From: Putridiphycobacter sp965230195
GTDB taxonomy: Bacteria > Bacteroidota > Bacteroidia > Flavobacteriales_D > Crocinitomicaceae
Reading direction: 5' to 3'
Assembly (NCBI GenBank): GCA_965230195.1
Contig: OZ245997.1
Span: forward strand, 3,100,001 to 3,164,000
DNA: 64,000 nt
How positions within the stretch are numbered: position 1 is the stretch's first letter; every line of letters begins with the position of its first letter. This document shows, in pieces, positions 32,231 through 41,900 of the stretch. The notes under the pieces were generated by a model. It was not told the DNA's origin, searched no databases, and was given only the letters and a program-made list of their open reading frames with translations. The position numbers were made by a program, and so were the translations under genes.

Positions 32231-34308
32231 TCTTTAATCAGTTTGATCAGGTACTGGTTTGAATCGTACTGAACGGACACTAGGTAAACGCCTTTTAACA
32301 AATTTGATACTGAAAATGTAATCTCGTTTTGAAGGGTAGGAGATGAATGCGTTAAAACCTTTCTTCCGGCCATATCAAAAATCGTTACTGTACTACCTGT
32401 CGGCACATCTTTCAGTGTCAATAAATTTGATGCAGGGTTTGGAAATAGCTTTGGCACCGGATTAGTTGAATGGTTGTCAAGCCCCACATTAACAATGGCT
32501 ACACAAGTTGAAAGAATAGAACAGCTGTCCATTGTAATTTCCACGGCATATAAACCATTAGCCTGAGGGCTGAAACTTTGTCCCGTTTCTCCTGAAATTG
32601 GTGCATTACCATCATTACAGTCAACCCACTGATATAAGGCACCGTTTTGATTAGCAGAAATTGTTGTCCCGGCTAATGCTAAAGAATTATCAATAAGGAG
32701 GAAAGATAAATCGACAATGATAATACTGTCACACCCACTATGGTTTGTTATAGTATCGGTGTAAATACCAGCTGTGGTCCATAATTTACCACTTGGCGAA
32801 TAATATGTGGTATCATTGCAAATCAGTACAGAAATAGAATCCTCACTATTTTGACATTGGTTGAATTTTAAAACGAATTCATCATTACCACCATTAGAAG
32901 ACAATGTGAAAGATTGTCCACCCGGGTCAAAATCTACTGTATTGAGAAAAGATCCGGTGATATAAATGGCATTCGTTTGATCAGTAGTGATACCATTTGC
33001 TCTGTCAGAACCTGATCCTCCAATAGATTTGGCCCAAACAAGGTTACCTGATGGATTCAGCTTTTGAATAAAGAGGTCGGTTGCACCTACTGAAGTAACA
33101 CTGTCAGAATCAGGTCCCGGATCAATGTCAATAGTACCGTTAAAATGGCCACTTATAAATACATTATTATCGTTATCGGTTACTATTTTTCGATCAGCAT
33201 AAAAGTAAGAGGTCTCAAGGGTATTACTCCAAAGAAACAGGCCTGCCGAATCCAGTTTTACGATATAGGAATTAAATGAAGCGCCTACCGGACTCATTGA
33301 AGCATCAGTTGGTCCGGGATCAAAATCTGCTAAGCCGGAATACTCTCCGGTAATTAAAACGTTAGCTGATGTATCATTAGTTATTGATACACCATAATCA
33401 TCAGTATTAGAACCGAGTTGATGAGCCCATACCAGGTTTCCTGCCGGACTGTATTTTGCTACAAAAATATCTTTGGCACCTTCCGAAGTAAGAGTTGTGA
33501 CACCAGCACCAGGATCAAAATCAGCAAAGCCTTCAAAAAAACCGGTAATATAAACATTATTATCACGGTCATTCGAAACAGAGTAGCCGTAATCAATTCC
33601 CCAGCTGGATCCAAATTGGTGTGCCCATTGTAGACTTCCGGAGGTATTAAATTTTAACAGGAAAATATCACTACTGTTAGTAGTTGTAAAAAGTGTGGCA
33701 GTACCGGGGCCCGGGTCAAAGTCGATATTTCCTTTGAATTGACCTGTAACGTAGATATTATTGAGTTCATCAGTCGATACAGAATAAGCTGCAGCAGTAC
33801 TGGTCATTCCAAAATTAATTGCCCAAACAAAGTTACCGGAAGCATCTAATTTTTGTATAAAAACGTTGGCTGTATTTGTTGCACTTGTCATCCAGTAGGT
33901 ATTTACAGGGTCCGGATCAAAATCCACAGTTCCGTTATACCAGCCTACAACATAAATATTATCCAAATTATCAGTTGTAATAGATTTTTCAGAAACGGCA
34001 GCCAATTCCCCTCCAATACCTTTTACCCATAGCAAATTACCATCAGTATCAAGTTTTTGAATAAAATAATCGTCATATCCAACGGATCCAATAGTGGAAA
34101 CTCCTGCACCTGGATCAAAGTCTACAGTGTCTTTAAACTGTCCGGCAATGATAACATTGTTCTGGGAATCAGTAATTATTGATTTACCCATATCATTAAA
34201 TTGTCTGCCGGCTTGCGTAGCCCATTCAAAACTGAGGCCCTGTGCAAGAATACCAAAATTAATTCCTGCAATCACTCCAAGAGTTGCGATCAAAGCCTTT
34301 AAATTCAT
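32227..34308 (-). CDS. T9SS-sorted SBBP-repeat protein
   Basis: The 693-residue secreted protein has a signal peptide (ends AQG). At least eight SBBP-type beta-propeller repeats of ~55-60 residues (25-490) share the core ITGxFxGxxDFDPGxGxxxxTSxGxxDxFxxKxDxxGNLxWA, for example NNVYITGFFEGFADFDPGAG. A linker region (~495-600) carries gliding-motility-associated CSIL-type text (CDSIIIVDLSF), and a type A sorting domain closes it (KLFPNPASNLLTLKDVP ... LLKGVYLVSVQ). It is expected on the cell surface or released. The DNA is internally repetitive, so assembly or recombination artefacts are possible. Confidence 0.85.
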   Translation of the reverse strand: MNLKALIATLGVIAGINFGILAQGLSFEWATQAGRQFNDMGKSIITDSQNNVIIAGQFKDTVDFDPGAGVSTIGSVGYDDYFIQKLDTDGNLLWVKGIGGELAAVSEKSITTDNLDNIYVVGWYNGTVDFDPDPVNTYWMTSATNTANVFIQKLDASGNFVWAINFGMTSTAAAYSVSTDELNNIYVTGQFKGNIDFDPGPGTATLFTTTNSSDIFLLKFNTSGSLQWAHQFGSSWGIDYGYSVSNDRDNNVYITGFFEGFADFDPGAGVTTLTSEGAKDIFVAKYSPAGNLVWAHQLGSNTDDYGVSITNDTSANVLITGEYSGLADFDPGPTDASMSPVGASFNSYIVKLDSAGLFLWSNTLETSYFYADRKIVTDNDNNVFISGHFNGTIDIDPGPDSDSVTSVGATDLFIQKLNPSGNLVWAKSIGGSGSDRANGITTDQTNAIYITGSFLNTVDFDPGGQSFTLSSNGGNDEFVLKFNQCQNSEDSISVLICNDTTYYSPSGKLWTTAGIYTDTITNHSGCDSIIIVDLSFLLIDNSLALAGTTISANQNGALYQWVDCNDGNAPISGETGQSFSPQANGLYAVEITMDSCSILSTCVAIVNVGLDNHSTNPVPKLFPNPASNLLTLKDVPTGSTVTIFDMAGRKVLTHSSPTLQNEITFSVSNLLKGVYLVSVQYDSNQYLIKLIKD

Positions 34309-34371
34309 AAGCAGATTATTTCAGAGACATAATTTAGGAAAATTATTTGAGTATTTAAAATGCGAAATATT

Positions 34372-35091
34372 CTATTTCTTGCGATCCAAAAAAGAATGAT
34401 TCCCCCCGTGAAACTTATGAAAGGCCAAGTTCAATTCGTTTACACTGTTTACATGTGGTTTTTTCAGAAAAAAGATGGTTGCATTGGTTTTAATATAGTA
34501 AGGGAATGGTCTTTTAAGCTGAGTAAAGTTTTTATCGCAGATAACCAGTGCACTAAACCCTTGATTAGTATAGCCCTGACCCTTTTTTTTGAGTTCAATG
34601 CCATCTGGTCCGCGGTAATAGTAAATTTCATCTTCAATATTAGTCCTGATTTCTTGCAGCTCACTGAATTCACCTGTCAGAAATAATTGTTCAGAAAAAC
34701 TAATTGATGGATCTGCTTCCAAAGAATCATTGACAAAGGTTAAACTGTCCAACTGATTTCGAGAAACATATTTTGATTGATCACTGTAGAAAAAATAAAC
34801 CGGACAAAAGTCAAAAGTGTCCCTGAAGGCCTTGATAATTGATCTGTTTTTTTTATCGAGTTTAGCCTGTGCTTTATTTGCTGCAGCTATATTTCCACTC
34901 CTTTTCAACGCATCAATTTTATAGCGTTGTGTTTCAAGCCGAATTAATAAAGCCCCTTCATTCTTAAGTATTTTAATGAGTTCACGAGATTCCAATCGTG
35001 CTCTGTTTGGATGTTGTTCAATGGTATCTTTTTGTGATAATCCGGCAATTGAAAAGCAGAAAAGAAAGCAAATAATCAAAAGTTTTTTCAT
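34372..35091 (-). CDS. Exported protein of unknown function
   Basis: The 239-residue protein has a signal peptide (MKKLLIICFLFCFSIAGLSQ). A helical region with Arg/Lys-rich ALLIRLETQRYKIDALKRSG (~50-70) is followed by an alpha/beta domain containing FCPVYFFYSDQSKYV, SALVICDKNF and the end segment FHKFHGGNHSF. This looks like a conserved Bacteroidota hypothetical family, but I cannot name it. It is monocistronic, 63 bases downstream in coordinate from the SBBP gene start, on the same strand. Confidence 0.6.
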   Translation of the reverse strand: MKKLLIICFLFCFSIAGLSQKDTIEQHPNRARLESRELIKILKNEGALLIRLETQRYKIDALKRSGNIAAANKAQAKLDKKNRSIIKAFRDTFDFCPVYFFYSDQSKYVSRNQLDSLTFVNDSLEADPSISFSEQLFLTGEFSELQEIRTNIEDEIYYYRGPDGIELKKKGQGYTNQGFSALVICDKNFTQLKRPFPYYIKTNATIFFLKKPHVNSVNELNLAFHKFHGGNHSFLDRKK

Positions 35092-35286
35092 GTGACAATA
35101 ATTTATTTTTTAACGGTCATACTACGACATTGCTCAGTACAGGCATGGAACTCACATAATAGTCAATCCGGTGCTTGCTAAAGGTCAGTGATATGCTCGT
35201 TTCATCTGATAGGTTATGTTTTATCCAAAATTAGACTAAAATTGGGATTCATCAGGTAAAAAAACTTTAAATGTGTTGTTTTTCTA

Positions 35287-36021
35287 TCAATTCCGTACAA
35301 ATAACCATTTAACCGATCGGTAAACCCCAATTCCAACATATCCAAGTAGTCCTGGTTTAATGTGTTCCTTTAATGAAATAGTAATGGTTGAGTAGGCGTC
35401 TAAATGATTTATTCTATTCATTTTACCTTTCAGCATATCAATAGTTTCGTTTAGTCTTTCCAATTCTTTCTCTACTAACAAGGCAGCTTGAACTGTCTCC
35501 GCCTGATTGAGTAGTTCAAGATAACGGACTCTGGCCTTTTCAGCATTTTCGAGCCTGATTTGATAATCCAGGTATTGATCTGTCACATCACGGCCATTTA
35601 TTCTTTTTCTATCCACTTTACCTAAGCTGCAAATGGCTTCAATAGCTTGATCAAGGTATTGACTCTCCACCCTGATGACTGTTCTGTAAGTACCTGATTC
35701 ACTAACATAACCGTTAAATTCTTTAGCTATTTTTTTTAATGTATCACCGGTTTGGTCAAGGTCTTTTACAATAAGCCCCAGGTTAGCAGAATATAGTATT
35801 TTGGAAACTTTTTTTTCTCTGGATACTTCATTTTTATACAGATTCCTCGGTGGCACCAAATAGTCGACATCTGAACCATCATCCAGGTCCTGAAGTTGAG
35901 CCATTCTATATTCATCACCATAGTCCCAACCGGATTGACTTGAATATTGACGACTGTTATAACAACTGCTTAAACCAAAAATTAATAATAAGGCAAACGG
36001 AATAGAGTAGTAGGTTTTCAT
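35287..36021 (-). CDS. DUF4349 lipoprotein
   Basis: The 244-residue protein has a signal peptide with lipobox (LSSC). The DUF4349 domain starts near residue 75 (KILYSANLGLIVKDLDQTGDTLKKIAKEF), followed by GYVSESGTYRT, the helical pair ALLVEKELERLNETIDMLKGKMNRI and ITISLKEH. A C-terminal hydrophobic stretch (GLLGYVGIGVYRSVKWLF) is shorter than the usual C-terminal membrane helix. The stretch 35092-35286 upstream of the neighbour holds no gene that I can see. The role is unknown; homologues are envelope proteins. Confidence 0.85.
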   Translation of the reverse strand: MKTYYSIPFALLLIFGLSSCYNSRQYSSQSGWDYGDEYRMAQLQDLDDGSDVDYLVPPRNLYKNEVSREKKVSKILYSANLGLIVKDLDQTGDTLKKIAKEFNGYVSESGTYRTVIRVESQYLDQAIEAICSLGKVDRKRINGRDVTDQYLDYQIRLENAEKARVRYLELLNQAETVQAALLVEKELERLNETIDMLKGKMNRINHLDAYSTITISLKEHIKPGLLGYVGIGVYRSVKWLFVRN

Positions 36022-36121
36022 AGTAAATAGTTTTTTTGCCTATAATTAAAATTTGGTTTTTGGTTACAAAAGAGCATTTTCTTTTAAACGGGTTATATTA
36101 GAAGAATTGTAAATCAGAATT

Positions 36122-37468
36122 ATGGAGTTCCTACGAAGACAGTCTAATCTCACCTTACTTATACTTTTTATAGTTCCTTTACTTATTTTCAGAAGAATTT
36201 TATACGAAGTATTTGGATATGATACGGATGCTATTTTAGGTAATTCTATAAGTTTTAGAGATCTGACTTTTATCTTAGAAACAATGGTGTTTTGGTTCCT
36301 GGTAGGACGAGAGATTTCACATTTAAATACGGCACTCAATACCGGATTAATAGCTGTTTCAGTTTTTTTGTTTAACAGTGAATTACGCCATTTCGGTTGG
36401 TTTAATGCAGATTCTGTTAATTATGGTATTCCCTATATTTTATATCTGATACCCTTGATTTTTTTCTCATATAAAACAATGAAATCCAAAAGATCAATAT
36501 GGATGATGATTGGACTTTTGCTTATTCTATTAGAAACAAGTACGGTCTACTTTGGTATAGAACTGAGTGACCTTTTAGATTTCTTTTTTGATCTTTTTTA
36601 CTTTGATTATCCTTATCGTTTTATGAATGCTGTAGACTCAGTATTCTCCGGCGGAATTTCTATTATTATTTCATTCCTAACATTAACACATGTATTTAAG
36701 ATGATGGAAAAATATGGTAAACCCCGATTTAATTTGATTGAGGTTAGAGAAACTCATTCGGTTGGACAAATAACTCTGTTAATATTTATATTGTATTCCG
36801 GAATTTTTATGATGAGTACAGGTATTAATGACAACATTACATCTTATAGCAGAATTGCCATGAAAGATTCAGGTGTTTATCTTGTATTTATAAAATTAGT
36901 TTTTGGGGTGATATTACCAATTCTGAATTTGCTGCTGTTATGTTGGTTATACCGGAAAATTCTCGTAGAGTTTTACCTCAGTCATCAGAAAAAAATTGAC
37001 TGGAATTACTTTCTCCTGCAAATTCCAATTGTTGGTATCATTGTCTGGATGGTTAATATGGGCTCTTTTACCAAACCGAAGAGCTTTAGTGAATCAAAAA
37101 TGAATGAAATGCTAGCAGATAAAAGCTCCGGAATTGCTATACTATTGTTTATATTGACTTTATTAAATTTTGGCAGACCTGTTGAAATTGAATTGAGTTT
37201 ACTCTTTTTAATTAATCTGGTATCTGTGGTTATATTAGGTGTTTATATTCTGTATAAATATGGTATGGCTATTATTATCACATTTAAAATAATAGCATTC
37301 ATCATCTTATTAATTCTCAGCGGTACTGATTTTCTTAGAATTCCCCCAAACATCATTGGAGAGACCTTTTTTACGTCAATTGCACTTACATATATCTACT
37401 ATCCTCTTTTTCATTTGAACGAATTGGATATCGAGTACGAGATTACACCAGTTCAAGCCGAAGAATAA
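36122..37468 (+). CDS. Polytopic membrane protein of unknown function
   Basis: The 448-residue protein has about twelve hydrophobic segments spread over its whole length, with short charged loops (for example LTLLILFIVPLLIFR near the start and IIITFKIIAFIILLILSG near the end). The C-terminal ~20 residues are acidic. There are no motifs of a transporter or enzyme family that I can identify; it may be a lineage-specific DUF. It converges with the DinB gene with a one-base gap and no terminator. Confidence 0.65.
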   Translation: MEFLRRQSNLTLLILFIVPLLIFRRILYEVFGYDTDAILGNSISFRDLTFILETMVFWFLVGREISHLNTALNTGLIAVSVFLFNSELRHFGWFNADSVNYGIPYILYLIPLIFFSYKTMKSKRSIWMMIGLLLILLETSTVYFGIELSDLLDFFFDLFYFDYPYRFMNAVDSVFSGGISIIISFLTLTHVFKMMEKYGKPRFNLIEVRETHSVGQITLLIFILYSGIFMMSTGINDNITSYSRIAMKDSGVYLVFIKLVFGVILPILNLLLLCWLYRKILVEFYLSHQKKIDWNYFLLQIPIVGIIVWMVNMGSFTKPKSFSESKMNEMLADKSSGIAILLFILTLLNFGRPVEIELSLLFLINLVSVVILGVYILYKYGMAIIITFKIIAFIILLILSGTDFLRIPPNIIGETFFTSIALTYIYYPLFHLNELDIEYEITPVQAEE

Positions 37469-37469
37469 A

Positions 37470-37997
37470 CTATTTTAAACCAAAATCGTAACGGTTACCG
37501 ATTAATCTCTTTATAACTGCAATTTGTCCGCAATGCCACATGGTATGCTTAATATTCCAGTCAACGGCCTCAAATTTAATTTTTGCTATAGGATGTTTGA
37601 ATTTTGTAGGTTCCAGTTCTGCATTTAAATCTTCAGCAGTAAGTGCCGAAATGGTTTTTACTGACTCATCCATCATCATTTTAAGATGATCCCAAAGCAC
37701 GTTTGGATCTACATTGCCGGCAACATCTTTTGGATTTCCAGGCGAAAAGTATTGTGAGTATTCCTTTATTGGAATTTTACTGAGTATATCTTTTCTGTGC
37801 CCTGTAATGCACATTATGGTATGGTAATAACTACTGGTTAATAAATGGCCAACCTGCCAGTTAATTGAAGAAGCAATTCCTTCAGGAATATCATCCCGTT
37901 TTTCATTAGGAATTTCTGCTATTAAATTGTCTACCCATTGATAGGCATTTTGAGTTTGTAATGTTAAAGTTTCTGTTTGATTCATTTGTATTGCCAT
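37470..37997 (-). CDS. DinB family protein
   Basis: The 175-residue four-helix-bundle protein has a histidine triad at HLLTSSYYH (~50) and HTMWHCGQIAVIKRL (~150), the DinB/YfiT metal site. Some members are thiol-dependent transferases, but the reaction is unknown here. I chose the ATG at 37997 because the longer frame starts with TTG at 38015, right at the -7 box; an ATG at 37985 (MNQTETL) is also possible. Confidence 0.85.
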   Translation of the reverse strand: MAIQMNQTETLTLQTQNAYQWVDNLIAEIPNEKRDDIPEGIASSINWQVGHLLTSSYYHTIMCITGHRKDILSKIPIKEYSQYFSPGNPKDVAGNVDPNVLWDHLKMMMDESVKTISALTAEDLNAELEPTKFKHPIAKIKFEAVDWNIKHTMWHCGQIAVIKRLIGNRYDFGLK

Positions 37998-38012
37998 ATT
38001 GAATTTATATAG

Positions 38013-38020
38013 CAAATATA
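38013..38020 (-). promoter_or_regulatory. -7 box of the DinB gene
   Basis: TATATTTG on the minus strand matches TAnnTTTG exactly. It lies 15 bases before the chosen ATG at 37997, giving a leader of about ten bases, and abuts the terminator of the upstream lipoprotein gene. Confidence 0.45.
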
Positions 38021-38022
38021 AA

Positions 38023-38054
38023 AAATGGTCACTACACTTTGGTAATGACCATTT
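38023..38054 (-). terminator. Terminator of the lipoprotein gene at 38122
   Basis: The 9-bp stem AAATGGTCA (38023-38031) / TGACCATTT (38046-38054), with three more pairs after a bulge and a short loop, is followed on the minus strand by a T run (complement of 38018-38025). It lies about 70 bases after the stop. Confidence 0.6.
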
Positions 38055-38064
38055 AGAATTATAC

Positions 38065-38104
38065 CAATTGTAATTTGATACTATGTAAAATCAACTTACA
38101 ATTG
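38065..38104. repeat. Inverted repeat CAATTGTAA/TTACAATTG
   Basis: CAATTGTAA (38065-38073) and TTACAATTG (38096-38104) are perfect inverse copies 22 bases apart, with partial AT pairing extending outward (TATAC / ATATTATA). The element sits between the lipoprotein stop and its terminator. It resembles short dispersed palindromic elements of marine Bacteroidota, but no second copy is in the window. Confidence 0.45.
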
Positions 38105-38121
38105 ATATTATACAAATAGGG

Positions 38122-38679
38122 TTAACTTTTTACCTCTATATTAACTGTATAAGCCCCCGAAGTAACACCATCAGCCCCTGCAACACCAAAAATGATTGAA
38201 TAAGGGTTATTGACAGCATTTAAATAAATATGTCGTTCTCCTGTTGTAGCACCATTCGAATTAGATGGATCCGCCTCGCAGGACACACAACTTGAAATAT
38301 TCGGTGGAATAGTTTTATCTCCTGCAGCCTTGGAATAACCATACAAGGCAATTTGATCTCCACTGTTTGTTGGTGTTAAGTAAATGTCAATAGTGGTGTG
38401 ATCAGGAATATCAATCTGATAAAAAACGTGATTACCTTTGTATTGATTTTTAACTGTTTCTACAAAGCAGGCCATTGAACTGTTCCAGGCCCATGACAAA
38501 TCATCAATTTTTTTTCCGTCAGAAAGGTTTCCACTAAAAGTTTGACTACCGTCTTTTAGGGTATTAACACCGCTTGAACTAACAATGGGATTACCATCTT
38601 CATCTTTTTTCTTTTTACAACTACAAAATGCCAATCCAACGATTAATACACCACTCAATAATAATTTAAATTTTTTCAT
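38122..38679 (-). CDS. Lipoprotein of unknown function
   Basis: The 185-residue protein has a signal peptide with lipobox (AFCSC), a lysine/aspartate stretch (KKKKDEDG) and then a beta-rich domain with FSGNLSDGKKIDDLSWAWNSS, VFYQIDIPDHTTIDIYLTPT and SIIFGVAGADGVTSGAYTVNIEV. The order suggests a pre-peptidase C-terminal or jelly-roll-like fold. Two Cys (SSCVSCEAD) may bond. No family was recognised. It has its own terminator. Confidence 0.65.
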   Translation of the reverse strand: MKKFKLLLSGVLIVGLAFCSCKKKKDEDGNPIVSSSGVNTLKDGSQTFSGNLSDGKKIDDLSWAWNSSMACFVETVKNQYKGNHVFYQIDIPDHTTIDIYLTPTNSGDQIALYGYSKAAGDKTIPPNISSCVSCEADPSNSNGATTGERHIYLNAVNNPYSIIFGVAGADGVTSGAYTVNIEVKS

Positions 38680-38858
38680 GTTTAGGAATGTTTATTGACA
38701 ACAATGATATGCTGTTTTTGTTTAATTTCTGATAGTGGAAAACCAATAATTAGGGGTTGATATGCAAATTTCATCCATATGGGTGAGGAAAAAAAACACA
38801 TACTGAAACTTTGCCTGTCGCTTCGTTAATTCTGGTAGCTCAAAAATGATAAATTAGA

Positions 38859-38874
38859 AACGAAAATTTTCGTT
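38859..38874. repeat. 16-bp perfect palindrome upstream of the subtilase gene
   Basis: AACGAAAATTTTCGTT is a perfect palindrome about 108 bases before the ATG at 38982 and 180 bases before the divergent lipoprotein gene, so it could be an operator for either. The stretch 38680-38981 otherwise shows only AT-rich sequence; I see no gene or clear -7 box in it (TAACTTCA at ~38946 is a poor match). Confidence 0.35.
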
Positions 38875-38981
38875 ATATAATATTAGGAATTCAAAATTAG
38901 AATGTTTTAGCCTTTCATTTTTATGATTTCCTGCAACTAAATCAGTAACTTCACAATATTAAGCTAACAAAACCTAAACAA

Positions 38982-41900
38982 ATGCATATCTCCAAACACC
39001 TGAGTGGTTTGATTACTATTGTTTTGTGTATTATAACTTTGCAGGGGTTCTCTCAAAGTAACCAAACAATAAATCTTAAGTCCGGTTCATATTCATTATC
39101 TGAAAATATTGATAAAGTAATTGATGGTCAACCAGTGAATGATTCGGAGCTTATTAATGGTTATTATTACAGGATTGTCCAGTTTGATGCAATACCTGAT
39201 AATGATCAAAGACTAAAATTAGAAAAATCGGGTGTCAAACTAATGGATTATATACCAACTAATGCGTTTTATGCTAAAATAAGTCGGAATGCCGAATTGG
39301 TGAGCTTAAAAAACAATGGGGCAATAGGTGTAAATCCAATTGAAAAGCGTTTCAAACTTACCACAAAAATTATTGAAAAGTCATACAATGAATGGGCTTT
39401 GGATAATAATGGACAATTAAGTGTTGTGGGAATTTATTTTGATGGTATTGCTCCGGAAAAAATTGAAGCTGACCTGAATCGCTTGGGCGCTGAAATTTTG
39501 ATGCATAACGAGGCTGAAATGCTAAGATTTAAAATTGATACGGCATTACTTGACCGTGTTTTTAACTTATCAGCATTTTATTATTTTGAACAAATGGAAT
39601 TGCCAAGTCAACCGGAAAATGTGGTTGGCGCTACCAATCACAGGAGCAATAATCTGGCTACTGCTTATACCAATGGCTTAAATTATGATGGATCGGGGGT
39701 AACATTAATGTTACAGGATAATAGCTTATTGGATGAACATATTGATTATAAGGGGCGTTTTACAGATGATGAATTTGCTTTCCAAAGTGGAGATCATGGT
39801 GAACACTGTGGTGGAATTATTGCCGGAGCCGGAAATATTGATCCTGTAGGAAGAGGAATGGCTTACGGAGCAAAGGTTATAAACTATGGTTTTGATAATG
39901 ATAATTACAATGAGGTGCCTTCGCTTTATGAGAATAGCAACATGACTATTACTTCAAAAAGTTATGGAAACGGGCTAAATGATGGTTACACTGTAATTGC
40001 ACGACAAATGGACCAGCAGGTTAGAAATATGCCCAGTCTTATTCATGTTTTTTCGGCAGGAAATTCTAATGGACTTGGTCAAACATCAGCAGGTGGACAG
40101 TGGTTTAATATTACAGGAGGACATAAATCGGCAAAAAATGTATTGGCTGTGGGTAATGTAACCTTAACTGACGAAATAGCAACAACCAGTAGCAGGGGAC
40201 CGTCAGAAGATGGTAGAATTAAACCGGATATTTGTGCTGTGGGAACTGATGTTTATTCCACGACCGATCCTCAGACTTATACAGTCAAAACCGGAACTTC
40301 AATGGCTTGCCCGGGAGTGGCCGGAACATTGGCGCAATTGTATCAGGCTTATAAAGATGTTAACGGAGGATTGAATCCGCCATCAGGATTAATAAAAGCT
40401 GCTGTATTAAATACAGCGGATGATTTAGGAAATTCAGGACCCGATTACCGATATGGTTGGGGTAGAATTAATGCCAGACGTGCCCATTTATTACTCAGTC
40501 AGAATAATTATATAATTGGGAATATTGATCAGTCTCAAAATATTTCTCATACCATTACAGTACCTCAAAATACAGAACAATTAAAGGTAATGGTTTACTG
40601 GAACGACTATGAAGCTTCTCCTTCAGCGGCAACTGCTTTAGTAAGTGATTTGGATTCAAGATTAATCACGCCGAATGATGATAGTTTTGAGCCATGGGTT
40701 TTAAATACCATACACAGTTCGTTGGCACTAAATCAACCTGCAATCAGGGGAGTAGATCATCTTAACAATATGGAGCAAATTACAATAGACGATCCTGTTT
40801 CCGGCGATCATACCCTCGAAATTTCTGGTTTTTCTTTGCCTCAGGGTGTTCAAACTTACTATGTTGTGTATGAATTTATAAATGATGATGTTGTTTTGAC
40901 TTACCCGATCGGGGGAGAAGGTATTAATAATGTAATCAATGAAGTGGTCCGTTGGGACGCATTTGGAGACTTTGGAACCTTTACTTTAGAATATTCAGAT
41001 GACAATGGTGACACATGGAACCTTATTGCAGATGATATTTCCGGTTCCGAAAGATCGTACAATTGGAACGTGCCAAGTATTACAACAGGACTGGCACTTG
41101 TTCGGGTATCCAGAAATGGGCATTCAAGTGAAAGTCATGCACCTTTTTCTATAATTAGGGTACCAAAAGCGCTCAACACCAATTGGGTTTGTGATAATTA
41201 TATGGAAGTTAAGTGGTCCACCGTTACTGGTGCTACAGGATATGAGGTAAGTGTATTAGGAGAAAAATATATGGAACCGGTAGGAACCACTACCAATACT
41301 TCACTTATTATTCCGGTATCGGGACCAGATGGAACATGGTGGAGTGTTAAGGCATTAGGACCAGATAATTGTGTTGGCCAAAGAGCTAAAGCTAAATTCC
41401 AAAGTGCCGGAACGGTCAATTGTAGTATTACGACTGATGTGGCTGCGAACTACTTTAAAAATGGTCCGGATGAAGGTGTTTTACACAGCTGTACGCAATC
41501 CGACTTAAAAGTGAATATCAATATTACTAATCTTGGCTTTTCAGCTATTGATGATATTCCGGTTCATTTCAGATTAAATAACGGCTCAATTGTAAGTGAA
41601 GTCGCTGAGGTATCAATTTCTCCGGGAGCAACTGTCACATATGTTTTTGAGGAGGAAGCCTTGTTGATGGAAGGTGAAAATAAACTTTTGGTTTGGTCAG
41701 ATTTATCCGGAGATCAAATTGCAGTTAACGATACCATACATTCCGTCTATAACTTAATAAATTCTACGTCAGTATTACGATTCACTGAAGATTTTGAAAC
41801 ATTCCCACTTTGCGGTACCAATAATAATTGTGAGCAGGAAGAATGTATCATGATCAATGATTTTATCAATGAAAAAAATGGAACTTCAGATGACGTGGAT

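Noticed and set aside
32227..34308. Rightward frames inside the SBBP gene
   Set aside because: They are antisense frames of repetitive sequence without signal or family pattern.
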